From positions 124,001 through 188,000 of the forward strand of contig CANPUZ010000059.1 in the NCBI GenBank assembly GCA_947579665.1: a DNA stretch of 64,000 nt, in the 5' to 3' direction. The position numbers and the translations under genes were made by a program. This document shows, piece after piece, positions 52,800 to 64,000 of the stretch. This stretch comes from Sympetrum striolatum. Its lineage: Eukaryota; Arthropoda; Insecta; Odonata; Libellulidae. Every line of letters begins with the position of its first letter. Position 1 is the first letter of the stretch. The notes beneath the pieces are model-generated. The model worked only from the letters and a program-made list of their open reading frames with translations. It searched no databases and was not told the origin of the DNA.

Positions 52800-55700
52800 C
52801 GAAAACGGATAATCTTAGCGAAATTTCTATATTTTCCTCAATTTGCTCGTTTTTTTTCCTCATTTTATTACGAAATTACCGATAAAATGGATGAAAACGG
52901 ATAATTTTAGCGAAATTTTAATTTTTTTCCTCTATTTACTCGATATTTTTCCTCATTTTATGACATTTTAACGAAAAAAGGGATGAAAACGGATAATTTT
53001 TGCGAAATTTCTATTTTTTCCTCTATTTACCCGTTTTTTTCCACATTTTATGGCGAAATTACCGAAAAAAGGGACGAAAATGGATAATTTTAGCGAAATT
53101 TTTATTTTTTCCTCAATTTACTCGTTTTTTTTTCCACATTTTATGACGAAATTACCAAAAAAAGGAACGAAAACGGATAATTTTAGTGAAATTTCTATTT
53201 TTTTCTCTATTTATTCGATTTTCCTCTATTTACTCGTTTTTTTTCCTCATTTTATGACGAAATTACAGATAAAATGGACGAAAAGGGATAATTTTAGCGA
53301 AATTTTTATTTTTTTCCTCAATTTACTCGTTTTTCTTCATCATTTTATCACGAAATTAACAAAAAAAGGGACGACAACGGATAATTTTAACGAAATTTCT
53401 ATTTTTTTCCTTTATTTACTCGATTTTTTTTCCACATTTTATGTCGAAATTACCGAATAAAGGGACAAAAACGGATAATTTTAGCGAAATTTTAATTTTT
53501 TTCCTCTATTTACTCGATATTTTTCCTCATTTTATGAAGTAATTAACGAAAAAAGGGATGAAAACGGATAATTTTAGTGAAATTTCAATTTTTTTCTCTA
53601 TTTACTCGTTTTTTTCCTACTTTTATGGCGAAACTACCGAAAAAAGGGACGAAAACGGATAATTATAGCGAAATTGTTATTTTATTCCTCAATTTACTCG
53701 CTTTTTTTTCCTCAATTTTTGACGAAATTACCGAAAAAAGGGACGAAAACGGATAATTGTAGCGAAACTTCTCTTTTTTACTCTATTTACTCGTTTTTCT
53801 TCCTCATTTTATGACGAAATTACCGAAAAAAGGGACGAAAACGGATAATTTTAGCGAAATTTCTATTTTTTCCTCAATTTACTCGTTTTCTTCATCATTT
53901 TATCACGAAATTACCGAAAAAAGGGACGTAAACGGAAAATTTTATCAAAATTTTTATTTTTTTCCTCAATTTACTCGTTTTTTTCCTCATTTTACGACGA
54001 AATTACCAAAAAAGGGACGGTAACGGATAATTTTAGCGAAATTTTTATTTTTTCCTCTATTTGCTCGTTTTTTTTTTCATTTGATGACGAAATTACCGAA
54101 AAAAAGGACGAAAACGGATAATTTTAGCGAAATTTCTATTTTTTTCCTCTATTTGCTTGTTTTTTTTTTATCTTCATTATATGACGAAATTTCCGAAAAA
54201 AGGGACGAAAACGGATAATTTTTGCGAAATTTTTATTTTTTTCCTCAATTTACTCGTTTTTCTTCATCATTTTATCACGAAATTACCGAAAAAAGGGACG
54301 ATAACGGATAATTTTAGCGAAATTTCTATTTACCTCTATTTACCCGTTTTTTTCCTCATTTTATTACGAAATTACCGAAAAAAGGGCCGAAAACGGATAA
54401 TTTTAACGAAATTTCTATTTTTCCTTTATTTACTCCATTTTTTCTCATTTTATGACGAAATTACCGAAAAAAGGGTCGATATCGGATAATTTTAGCGAAA
54501 TTTTTATTTTTTTTTCAATTTAGTCGTTTTTTTTCCTCATTTTATGTCGAAATTAACGATAAAAAGGACGAAAACGGATAATTTTTGCGAAATTTCTATT
54601 TTTTCCTCAATTTACTCGTTTTTTTCCTCATTTTATGACGAAATTACCGATAAAAGGGACGAAAACGGATAATTTTAGCGAAATTTTTATTTTTTTTCTC
54701 AATTTACTCGTTTTTTTCCTCATTTATGCCGAAAATACCATAAAAAGAGACAAAAAAGGATAATTTTTGCGAAATTTCTATTTTTTTCCTCTATTTACTC
54801 GTTTTTTTCCTCATTTTATGACGAAATTACCGAAAAAAGGGACGAAAACGGATAATTTTTGCGAAATTTCTATTTTTTCCTCGATTTACTCGATTTTTTC
54901 TCATTTTATGACGAAATTACCGAAAAAAGGGATGAAAACGGATAATTTTAGCGAAATTTTTATTTTCTACCTCAATTTACACGTTTTTTTTTCCTTTTTT
55001 TATGACGAAATTACCGACAAAAGGGACGATAACGGATAATTTTATCGAAATTTTTATTTTTTTCCCCTATGTGCTCGTTTTTTTTTCCTCATTTTATGAC
55101 GATTTTACCAAAAAAAGGGACGAAAACGGATAAATTTATCGAAATTTTTATTTCTTTCCTCTATTTGCTCGTTTTTTTTATTTCATGACGAAATTACCAA
55201 AAAAAGGGACGAAGACGGATAATTTTAGCGAAATTTCTATTTTTTTCCTCTATTTGCTCGTTTTTTTTCTTCATTTTATCACGAAATTACCGAAAAAAGG
55301 GACGAAAACGGGTAATTTTAGCGAAATTTCTATTTTTTCCTCTATTAACTCGTTTTTTTCCTCATTTTATATCGAAATTACCGAAAAAAGGGACGAAAAC
55401 GGTTAATTTATCGAAATTTTAATTTTTTTCCTCTATTTAGTCGTTTTTTTTCCTCATTTTATGACGAAATTACCGAACAAAGGGACGAAAATGGATAATT
55501 TTAGCGAAATTTCAATTTTTTTCCTCTATTTACTCGTTTTTTTTCCTCAATTTATGACGAAATTACCGAAAAAAGGGACGATAACGGATAATTTTAGCGA
55601 AATATCTATTTTTGTCCTCTATTCACTCGATTTTTTTCCTCATTTTACGACGAAATAACCGAAAAAAGGGACGAAAATGGATAATTTGAGCGAAATTTTT

Positions 55701-58700
55701 ATTTTTTCCTCAATTTACTCGTTTTTCTTCATCATTTTATCACGAAATTACCGAAAAAATGGACGAAAACGGATAATTTTAGCGAAAATTTATTTTTTTC
55801 CTCTATTTACTTGATTTTTTCCTCATTTAATGACCTAATTACCGAAAAAAGAGTAGAAAACGGATAATTTTTGCGAAATTCTATTTTTTCCTCTATTAAC
55901 CCGTTTTTTTCCTCATTTTATGGCGAAATTACCGAAAAAAGGGACGAAAATGGATAATTTTAGCGAAATTTTTATTTTTTCCTCAATTTACTCGTTTTTT
56001 TTCCTCATTTTATGACGAAATTACCGAAAAAAGGGACGAAAATGGATAATTTTAGCGAAATTTCAATTTTTTTCCTCGATTTACTCGTTTTTTTTTCCTC
56101 ATTTTACGACGAAATAACCGAAAAAAGGGACGAAAATGGATAATTTGAGCGAAATTTTTATTTTTTTCCTAAATTTACTCGTTTTTCTTCATCATTTTAT
56201 CACGAAATTACCGAAAAAAAGGACGAAAATAGATAATTTTAGCGAAATTTTTATTTTTTCCTCAATTTACTCGTTTTTTTTCCTCATTTTATGACGAGAT
56301 TACCGAAAAAAGGAACGAAAACGGATAATTTTAGCGAATTTTCTATTTTTTTCTCTATTTATTCGATTTTCCTCTATTTACTCGTTTTTTTTCCTCATTT
56401 TATGACGAAATTACCGAAAAAAGGGACGAAAACGGATAATCTTAGCGAAATTTCTATATTTTCCTCAATTTGCTCGTTTTTTTTCCTCATTTTATTACGA
56501 AATTACCGATAAAATGGATGAAAACGGATAATTTTAGCGAAATTTTAATTTTTTTCCTCTATTTACTCGATATTTTTCCTCATTTTATGACGTTTTAACG
56601 AAAAAAGGGATGAAAACGGATAATTTTTGCGAAATTTCTATTTTTTCCTCTATTTACCCGTTTTTTTCCACATTTTATGGCGAAATTACCGAAAAAAGGG
56701 ACGAAAATGGATAATTTTAGCGAAATTTTTATTTTTTCCTCAATTTACTCGTTTTTTTTTCCACATTTTATGACGAAATTACCAAAAAAAGGAACGAAAA
56801 CGGATAATTTTAGTGAAATTTCTATTTTTTTCTCTATTTATTCGATTTTCCTCTATTTACTCGTTTTTTTTCCTCATTTTATGACGAAATTACAGATAAA
56901 ATGGACGAAAAGGGATAATTTTAGCGAAATTTTTATTTTTTTCCTCAATTTACTCGTTTTTCTTCATCATTTTATCACGAAATTAACAAAAAAAGGGACG
57001 ACAACGGATAATTTTAACGAAATTTCTATTTTTTTCCTTTATTTACTCGATTTTTTTTCCACATTTTATGTCGAAATTAACGAATAAAGGGACAAAAACG
57101 GATAATTTTAGCGAAATTTTAATTTTTTTCCTCTATTTACTCGATATTTTTCCTCATTTTATGAAGTAATTAACGAAAAAAGGGATGAAAACGGATAATT
57201 TTAGTGAAATTTCAATTTTTTTCTCTATTTACTCGTTTTTTTCCTACTTTTATGGCGAAATTACCGAAAAAAGGGACGAAAACGGATAATTATAGCGAAA
57301 TTGTTATTTTATTCCTCAATTTACTCGTTTTTCTTCCTCATTTTATGACGAAATTACCAAAAAAGGGACGGTAACGGAAAATTTTATCAAAATTTTTATT
57401 TTTTTCCTCAATTTACTCGTTTTTTTCCTCATTTTACGACGAAATTACCAAAAAAGGGACGGTAACGGATAATTTTAGCGAAATTTTTATTTTTTCCTCT
57501 ATTTGCTCGTTTTTTTTTTCATTTGATGACGAAATTACCGAAAAAAGGGACGAAAACGGATAATTTTAGCGAAATTTCTATTTTTTTCCTCTATTTGCTT
57601 GTTTTTTTTTTTCTTCATTATATGACGAAATTTCCGAAAAAAGGGACGAAAACGGATAATTTTTGCGAAATTTTTATTTTTTTCCTCAATTTACTTGTTT
57701 TTCTTCATCATTTTATCACGAAATTACCGAAAAAAAGGACGATAACGGATAATTTTAGCGAAATTTCTATTTACCTCTATTTACCCGTTTTTTTCCTCAT
57801 TTTATTACGAAATTACCGAAAAAAGGGCCGAAAACGGATAATTTTAACGAAATTTCTATTTTTCCTTTATTTACTCCATTTTTTCTCATTTTATGACGAA
57901 ATTACCGAAAAAAGGGTCGATATCGTATAATTTTAGCGAAATTTTTATTTTTTTTTCAATTTAGTCGTTTTTTTTCCTCATTTTATGTCGAAATTAACGA
58001 TAAAAAGGACGAACACGGATAATTTTTGCGAAATTTCTATTTTTTCCTCAATTTACTCGTTTTTTTCCTCATTTTATGACGAAATTACCGATAAAAGGGA
58101 CGAAAACGGATAATTTTAGCGAAATTTTTATTTTTTTTCTCAATTTACTCGTTTTTTTCCTCATTTATGCCGAAAATACCAAAAAAAGGGACAAAAAAGG
58201 ATAATTTTTGCGAAATTTCTATTTTTTTCCTCTATTTACTCGTTTTTTTCCTCATTTTATGACGAAATTACCGAAAAAAGGGACGAAAACGGATAATTTT
58301 TGCGAAATTTCTATTTTTTCCTCGATTTACTCGATTTTTTCTCATTTTATGACGAAATTACCGAAAAAAGGGATGAAAACGGGTAATTTTAGTAAAATTT
58401 TTATTTTCTACCTCAATTTACACGTTTTTTTACCTTTTTTTATGACGAAATTACCGAAAAAAGGGACGATAACGGATAATTTTATCGAAATTTTTATTTT
58501 TTTCCCCTATGTGCTCGTTTTTTTTTCCTCATTTTATGACGATTTTACCAAAAAAAGGGACGAAAACGGATAAATTTATCGAAATTTTTATTTCTTTCCT
58601 CTATTTGCTCGTTTTTTTTATTTCATGACGAAATTACCGAAAAAAGGGACGAAGACGGATAATTTTAGCGAAATTTCTATTTTTTTCCTCTATTTGCTCG

Positions 58701-61700
58701 TTTTTTTTCTTCATTTTATCACGAAATTACCGAAAAAAGGGACGAAAACGGGTAATTTTAGCGAAATTTCTATTTTTTCCTCTATTAACTCGTTTTTTTC
58801 CTCATTTTTTATCGAAATTACCGAAAAAAGGGACGAAAACGGTTAATTTATCGAAATTTTTATTTTTTTCCTCTATTTAGTCGTTTTTTTTCCTCATTTT
58901 ATGACGAAATTACCGAACAAAGGGACGAAAATGGATAATTTTAGCGAAATTTCAATTTTTTTCCTCTATTTACTCGTTTTTTTTTCCTCAATTTATGACG
59001 AAATTACCGAAAAAAGGGACGATAACGGATAATTTTAGCGAAATTTCTATTTTTGTCCTCTATTCACTCGATTTTTTTCCTCATTTTACGACGAAATAAC
59101 CGAAAAAAGGGACGAAAATGGATAATTTGAGCGAAATTTTTATTTTTTCCTCAATTTACTCGTTTTTCTTCATCATTTTATCACGAAATTACCGAAAAAA
59201 TGGACGAAAACGGATAATCTTAGCGAAATTTCTATATTTTCCTCAATTTGCTCGTTTTTTTTCCTCATTTTATTACGAAATTACCGATAAAATGGATGAA
59301 AACGGATAATTTTAGCGAAATTTTAATTTTTTTCCTCTATTTACTCGATATTTTTCCTCATTTTATGACGTTTTAACGAAAAAAGGGTTGAAAACGGATA
59401 ATTTTTGCGAAATTTCTATTTTTTCCTCTATTTACCCGTTTTTTTCCACATTTTATGGCGAAATTACCGAAAAAAGGGACGAAAATGGATAATTTTAGCG
59501 AAATTTTTATTTTTTCCTCAATTTACTCGTTTTTTTTTTCCACATTTTATGACGAAATTACCAAAAAAAGGAACGAAAACGGATAATTTTAGTGAAATTT
59601 CTATTTTTTTCTCTATTTATTCGATTTTCCTCTATTTACTCGTTTTTTTTCCTCATTTTATGACGAAATTACAGATAAAATGGACGAAAAGGGATAATTT
59701 TAGCGAAATTTTTATTTTTTTCCTCAATTTACTCGTTTTTCTTCATCATTTTATCACGAAATTAACAAAAAAAGGGACGACAACGGATAATTTTAACGAA
59801 ATTTCTATTTTTTTCCTTTATTTACTCGATTTTTTTTCCACATTTTATGTCGAAATTACCGAATAAAGGGACAAAAACGGATAATTTTAGCGAAATTTTA
59901 ATTTTTTTCCTCTATTTACTCGATATTTTTCCTCATTTTATGAAGTAATTAACGAAAAAAGGGATGAAAACGGATAATTTTAGTGAAATTTCAATTTTTT
60001 TCTCTATTTACTCGTTTTTTTCCTACTTTTATGGCGAAATTACCGAAAAAAGGGACGAAAACGGATAATTATAGCGAAATTGTTATTTTATTCCTCAATT
60101 TACTCGCTTTTTTTTCCTCAATTTTTGACGAAATTACCGAAAAAAGGGACGAAAACGGATAATTGTAGCGAAACTTCTCTTTTTTACTCTATTTACTCGT
60201 TTTTCTTCCTCATTTTATGACGAAATTACCGAAAAAAGGGACGAAAACGGATAATTTTAGCGAAATTTCTATTTTTTCCTCAATTTACTCGTTTTCTTCA
60301 TCATTTTATCACGAAATTACCGAAAAAAGGGACGTAAACGGAAAATTTTATCAAAATTTTTATTTTTTTCCTCAATTTACTCGTTTTTTTCCTCATTTTA
60401 CGACGAAATTACCAAAAAAGGGACGGTAACGGATAATTTTAGCGAAATTTTTATTTTTTCCTCTATTTGCTCGTTTTTTTTTTCATTTGATGACGAAATT
60501 ACCGAAAAAAGGGACGAAAACGGATAATTTTAGCGAAATTTCTATTTTTTTCCTCTATTTGCTTGTTTTTTTTTTATCTTCATTATATGACGAAATTTCC
60601 GAAAAAAGGGACGAAAACGGATAATTTTTGCGAAATTTTTATTTTTTTCCTCAATTTACTCGTTTTTCTTCATCATTTTATCACGAAATTACCGAAAAAA
60701 GGGACGATAACGGATAATTTTAGCGAAATTTCTATTTACCTCTATTTACCCGTTTTTTTCCTCATTTTATTACGAAATTACCGAAAAAAGGGCCGAAAAC
60801 GGATAATTTTAACGAAATTTCTATTTTTCCTTTATTTACTCCATTTTTTCTCATTTTATGACGAAATTACCGAAAAAAGGGTCGATATCGGATAATTTTA
60901 GCGAAATTTTTATTTTTTTTTCAATTTAGTCGTTTTTTTTCCTCATTTTATGTCGAAATTAACGATAAAAAGGACGAAAACGGATAATTTTTGCGAAATT
61001 TCTATTTTTTCCTCAATTTACTCGTTTTTTTCCTCATTTTATGACGAAATTACCGATAAAAGGGACGAAAACGGATAATTTTAGCGAAATTTTTATTTTT
61101 TTTCTCAATTTACTCGTTTTTTTCCTCATTTATGCCGAAAATACCAAAAAAAGAGACAAAAAAGGATAATTTTTGCGAAATTTCTATTTTTTTCCTCTAT
61201 TTACTCGTTTTTTTCCTCATTTTATGACGAAATTACCGAAAAAAGGGACGAAAACGGATAATTTTTGCGAAATTTCTATTTTTTCCTCGATTTACTCGAT
61301 TTTTTCTCATTTTATGACGAAATTACCGAAAAAAGGGATGAAAACGGATAATTTTAGCGAAATTTTTATTTTCTACCTCAATTTACACGTTTTTTTTTCC
61401 TTTTTTTATGACGAAATTACCGACAAAAGGGACGATAACGGATAATTTTATCGAAATTTTTATTTTTTTCCCCTATGTGCTCGTTTTTTTTTCCTCATTT
61501 TATGACGATTTTACCAAAAAAAGGGACGAAAACGGATAAATTTATCGAAATTTTTATTTCTTTCCTCTATTTGCTCGTTTTTTTTATTTCATGACGAAAT
61601 TACCAAAAAAAGGGACGAAGACGGATAATTTTAGCGAAATTTCTATTTTTTTCCTCTATTTGCTCGTTTTTTTTCTTCATTTTATCACGAAATTACCGAA

Positions 61701-64000
61701 AAAAGGGACGAAAACGGGTAATTTTAGCGAAATTTCTATTTTTTCCTCTATTAACTCGTTTTTTTCCTCATTTTATATCGAAATTACCGAAAAAAGGGAC
61801 GAAAACGGTTAATTTATCGAAATTTTAATTTTTTTCCTCTATTTAGTCGTTTTTTTTCCTCATTTTATGACGAAATTACCGAACAAAGGGACGAAAATGG
61901 ATAATTTTAGCGAAATTTCAATTTTTTTCCTCTATTTACTCGTTTTTTTTCCTCAATTTATGACGAAATTACCGAAAAAAGGGACGATAACGGATAATTT
62001 TAGCGAAATATCTATTTTTGTCCTCTATTCACTCGATTTTTTTCCTCATTTTACGACGAAATAACCGAAAAAAGGGACGAAAATGGATAATTTGAGCGAA
62101 ATTTTTATTTTTTCCTCAATTTACTCGTTTTTCTTCATCATTTTATCACGAAATTACCGAAAAAATGGACGAAAACGGATAATTTTAGCGAAAATTTATT
62201 TTTTTCCTCTATTTACTTGATTTTTTCCTCATTTAATGACCTAATTACCGAAAAAAGAGTAGAAAACGGATAATTTTTGCGAAATTCTATTTTTTCCTCT
62301 ATTAACCCGTTTTTTTCCTCATTTTATGGCGAAATTACCGAAAAAAGGGACGAAAATGGATAATTTTAGCGAAATTTTTATTTTTTCCTCAATTTACTCG
62401 TTTTTTTTCCTCATTTTATGACGAAATTACCGAAAAAAGGGACGAAAATGGATAATTTTAGCGAAATTTCAATTTTTTTCCTCGATTTACTCGTTTTTTT
62501 TTCCTCATTTTACGACGAAATAACCGAAAAAAGGGACGAAAATGGATAATTTGAGCGAAATTTTTATTTTTTTCCTAAATTTACTCGTTTTTCTTCATCA
62601 TTTTATCACGAAATTACCGAAAAAAAGGACGAAAATAGATAATTTTAGCGAAATTTTTATTTTTTCCTCAATTTACTCGTTTTTTTTCCTCATTTTATGA
62701 CGAGATTACCGAAAAAAGGAACGAAAACGGATAATTTTAGCGAATTTTCTATTTTTTTCTCTATTTATTCGATTTTCCTCTATTTACTCGTTTTTTTTCC
62801 TCATTTTATGACGAAATTACCGAAAAAAGGGACGAAAACGGATAATCTTAGCGAAATTTCTATATTTTCCTCAATTTGCTCGTTTTTTTTCCTCATTTTA
62901 TTACGAAATTACCGATAAAATGGATGAAAACGGATAATTTTAGCGAAATTTTAATTTTTTTCCTCTATTTACTCGATATTTTTCCTCATTTTATGACGTT
63001 TTAACGAAAAAAGGGATGAAAACGGATAATTTTTGCGAAATTTCTATTTTTTCCTCTATTTACCCGTTTTTTTCCACATTTTATGGCGAAATTACCGAAA
63101 AAAGGGACGAAAATGGATAATTTTAGCGAAATTTTTATTTTTTCCTCAATTTACTCGTTTTTTTTTCCACATTTTATGACGAAATTACCAAAAAAAGGAA
63201 CGAAAACGGATAATTTTAGTGAAATTTCTATTTTTTTCTCTATTTATTCGATTTTCCTCTATTTACTCGTTTTTTTTCCTCATTTTATGACGAAATTACA
63301 GATAAAATGGACGAAAAGGGATAATTTTAGCGAAATTTTTATTTTTTTCCTCAATTTACTCGTTTTTCTTCATCATTTTATCACGAAATTAACAAAAAAA
63401 GGGACGACAACGGATAATTTTAACGAAATTTCTATTTTTTTCCTTTATTTACTCGATTTTTTTTCCACATTTTATGTCGAAATTAACGAATAAAGGGACA
63501 AAAACGGATAATTTTAGCGAAATTTTAATTTTTTTCCTCTATTTACTCGATATTTTTCCTCATTTTATGAAGTAATTAACGAAAAAAGGGATGAAAACGG
63601 ATAATTTTAGTGAAATTTCAATTTTTTTCTCTATTTACTCGTTTTTTTTCCTACTTTTATGGCGAAATTACCGAAAAAAGGGACGAAAACGGATAATTAT
63701 AGCGAAATTGTTATTTTATTCCTCAATTTACTCGTTTTTCTTCCTCATTTTATGACGAAATTACCAAAAAAGGGACGGTAACGGAAAATTTTATCAAAAT
63801 TTTTATTTTTTTCCTCAATTTACTCGTTTTTTTCCTCATTTTACGACGAAATTACCAAAAAAGGGACGGTAACGGATAATTTTAGCGAAATTTTTATTTT
63901 TTCCTCTATTTGCTCGTTTTTTTTTTCATTTGATGACGAAATTACCGAAAAAAGGGACGAAAACGGATAATTTTAGCGAAATTTCTATTTTTTTCCTCTA
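52800..64000 (+). repeat. Higher-order repeat, unit about 6406 bp with nested 3.4-3.6 kb repetition
   Basis: Markers at 53811, 54157, 54767, 55185, 55461, 56291 and 56677 recur at 60217, 60563, 61173, 61591, 61867, 62697 and 63083, all with offset 6406; near 52811-53050 it is 6405. The copies look almost identical. Inside the first unit, 52664 and 53050 recur at 56291 and 56677 (offset 3627), but 54767 and 55185 recur at 58208 and 58625 (offsets 3441 and 3440), a loss of 186 bp or two monomers near 57320. The second unit is cut by the window edge. Confidence 0.85.

Larger units (their letters stand above)
50455..64000 (+). repeat. Satellite array, right part
   Basis: Same monomer family and same orientation as the left part, resuming exactly where the retroelement insertion ends. 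The first bases after the insertion (AAATTAACAAAAAAAGGGAC) complete the monomer interrupted at 48436, as shown by intact copies of that monomer near 18662, 35693 and 53351. The array continues to the right window edge, so its true end is not seen. I saw no gene or other non-satellite sequence here. Confidence 0.98.

Noticed and set aside
1..64000. CENP-B box within the satellite
   Set aside because: The conserved TTCG....A..CGGG pattern is not met on either strand of the consensus (TTCGTCCCTTTTTTCGG is the nearest), so centromere function cannot be argued from it.
1..64000. CRISPR array or bacterial repeat region
   Set aside because: The repeats are contiguous with no unique spacers, and the embedded element is a eukaryotic LTR retrotransposon.

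Overview
This window is almost entirely one satellite DNA array from a eukaryotic genome, interrupted once by a rearranged LTR retrotransposon. The satellite monomer is about 91-93 bp and AT-rich (about 29% G+C in a consensus I assembled by eye). It runs head-to-tail in a single orientation from base 1 to 48436 and from 50455 to 64000, roughly 680 copies. Both window edges cut through the array, so it is longer than 64 kb. I found no host gene, tRNA, rRNA or CRISPR array. The many short open frames along the array are translations of the satellite itself: monomers that are multiples of 3 bp keep a frame open. They should not be read as genes.

The array is not a simple monomer ladder. Variant monomers (87, 91, 93, 98 and 111 bp) recur in fixed order, forming higher-order repeats with many different unit lengths: about 1.75, 2.41-2.52, 1.98, 3.02, 4.95-5.04, 2.86, 1.47, 1.65, 5.94-6.13 and 6.41 kb. 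Neighbouring units are nearly identical. Where they differ in length, the steps are about one or two monomers (91, 94, 111, 186, 187 bp). This is the footprint expected of in-register unequal exchange or break repair, and it suggests recent, continuing turnover. Each monomer has nine A/T tracts spaced about 10.1 bp apart, a design expected to curve the helix. It also has six CpGs, far more than its base composition predicts.

The only non-satellite DNA is a 2018-bp insertion at 48437-50454. On the minus strand it holds an LTR (50059-50454), a tRNA-Leu-type primer binding site (50038-50055) and a Ty3/gypsy-like Gag reading frame with two CCHC zinc knuckles (50009 to 49017). There is no protease, reverse transcriptase or integrase. 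Its low-coordinate end is not the expected 3' LTR end. It is a second copy of the LTR start in opposite orientation (48437-48726), so the insertion is bounded by 290-bp inverted repeats with one mismatch. It is flanked by a 4-bp target duplication (AAAT), and the satellite reads continuously across the empty site. The rearranged molecule therefore seems to have been integrated as one unit.

Organism: a eukaryote, probably an animal and possibly an invertebrate. This rests on a long satellite array, a Ty3/gypsy Gag and a lack of CpG depletion. Species cannot be named from the sequence. A centromeric, pericentromeric or other heterochromatic location is likely but not shown. All higher-order repeat boundaries below were read by eye and are good to about 100 bp. 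Collapse or expansion of the array during assembly cannot be excluded.
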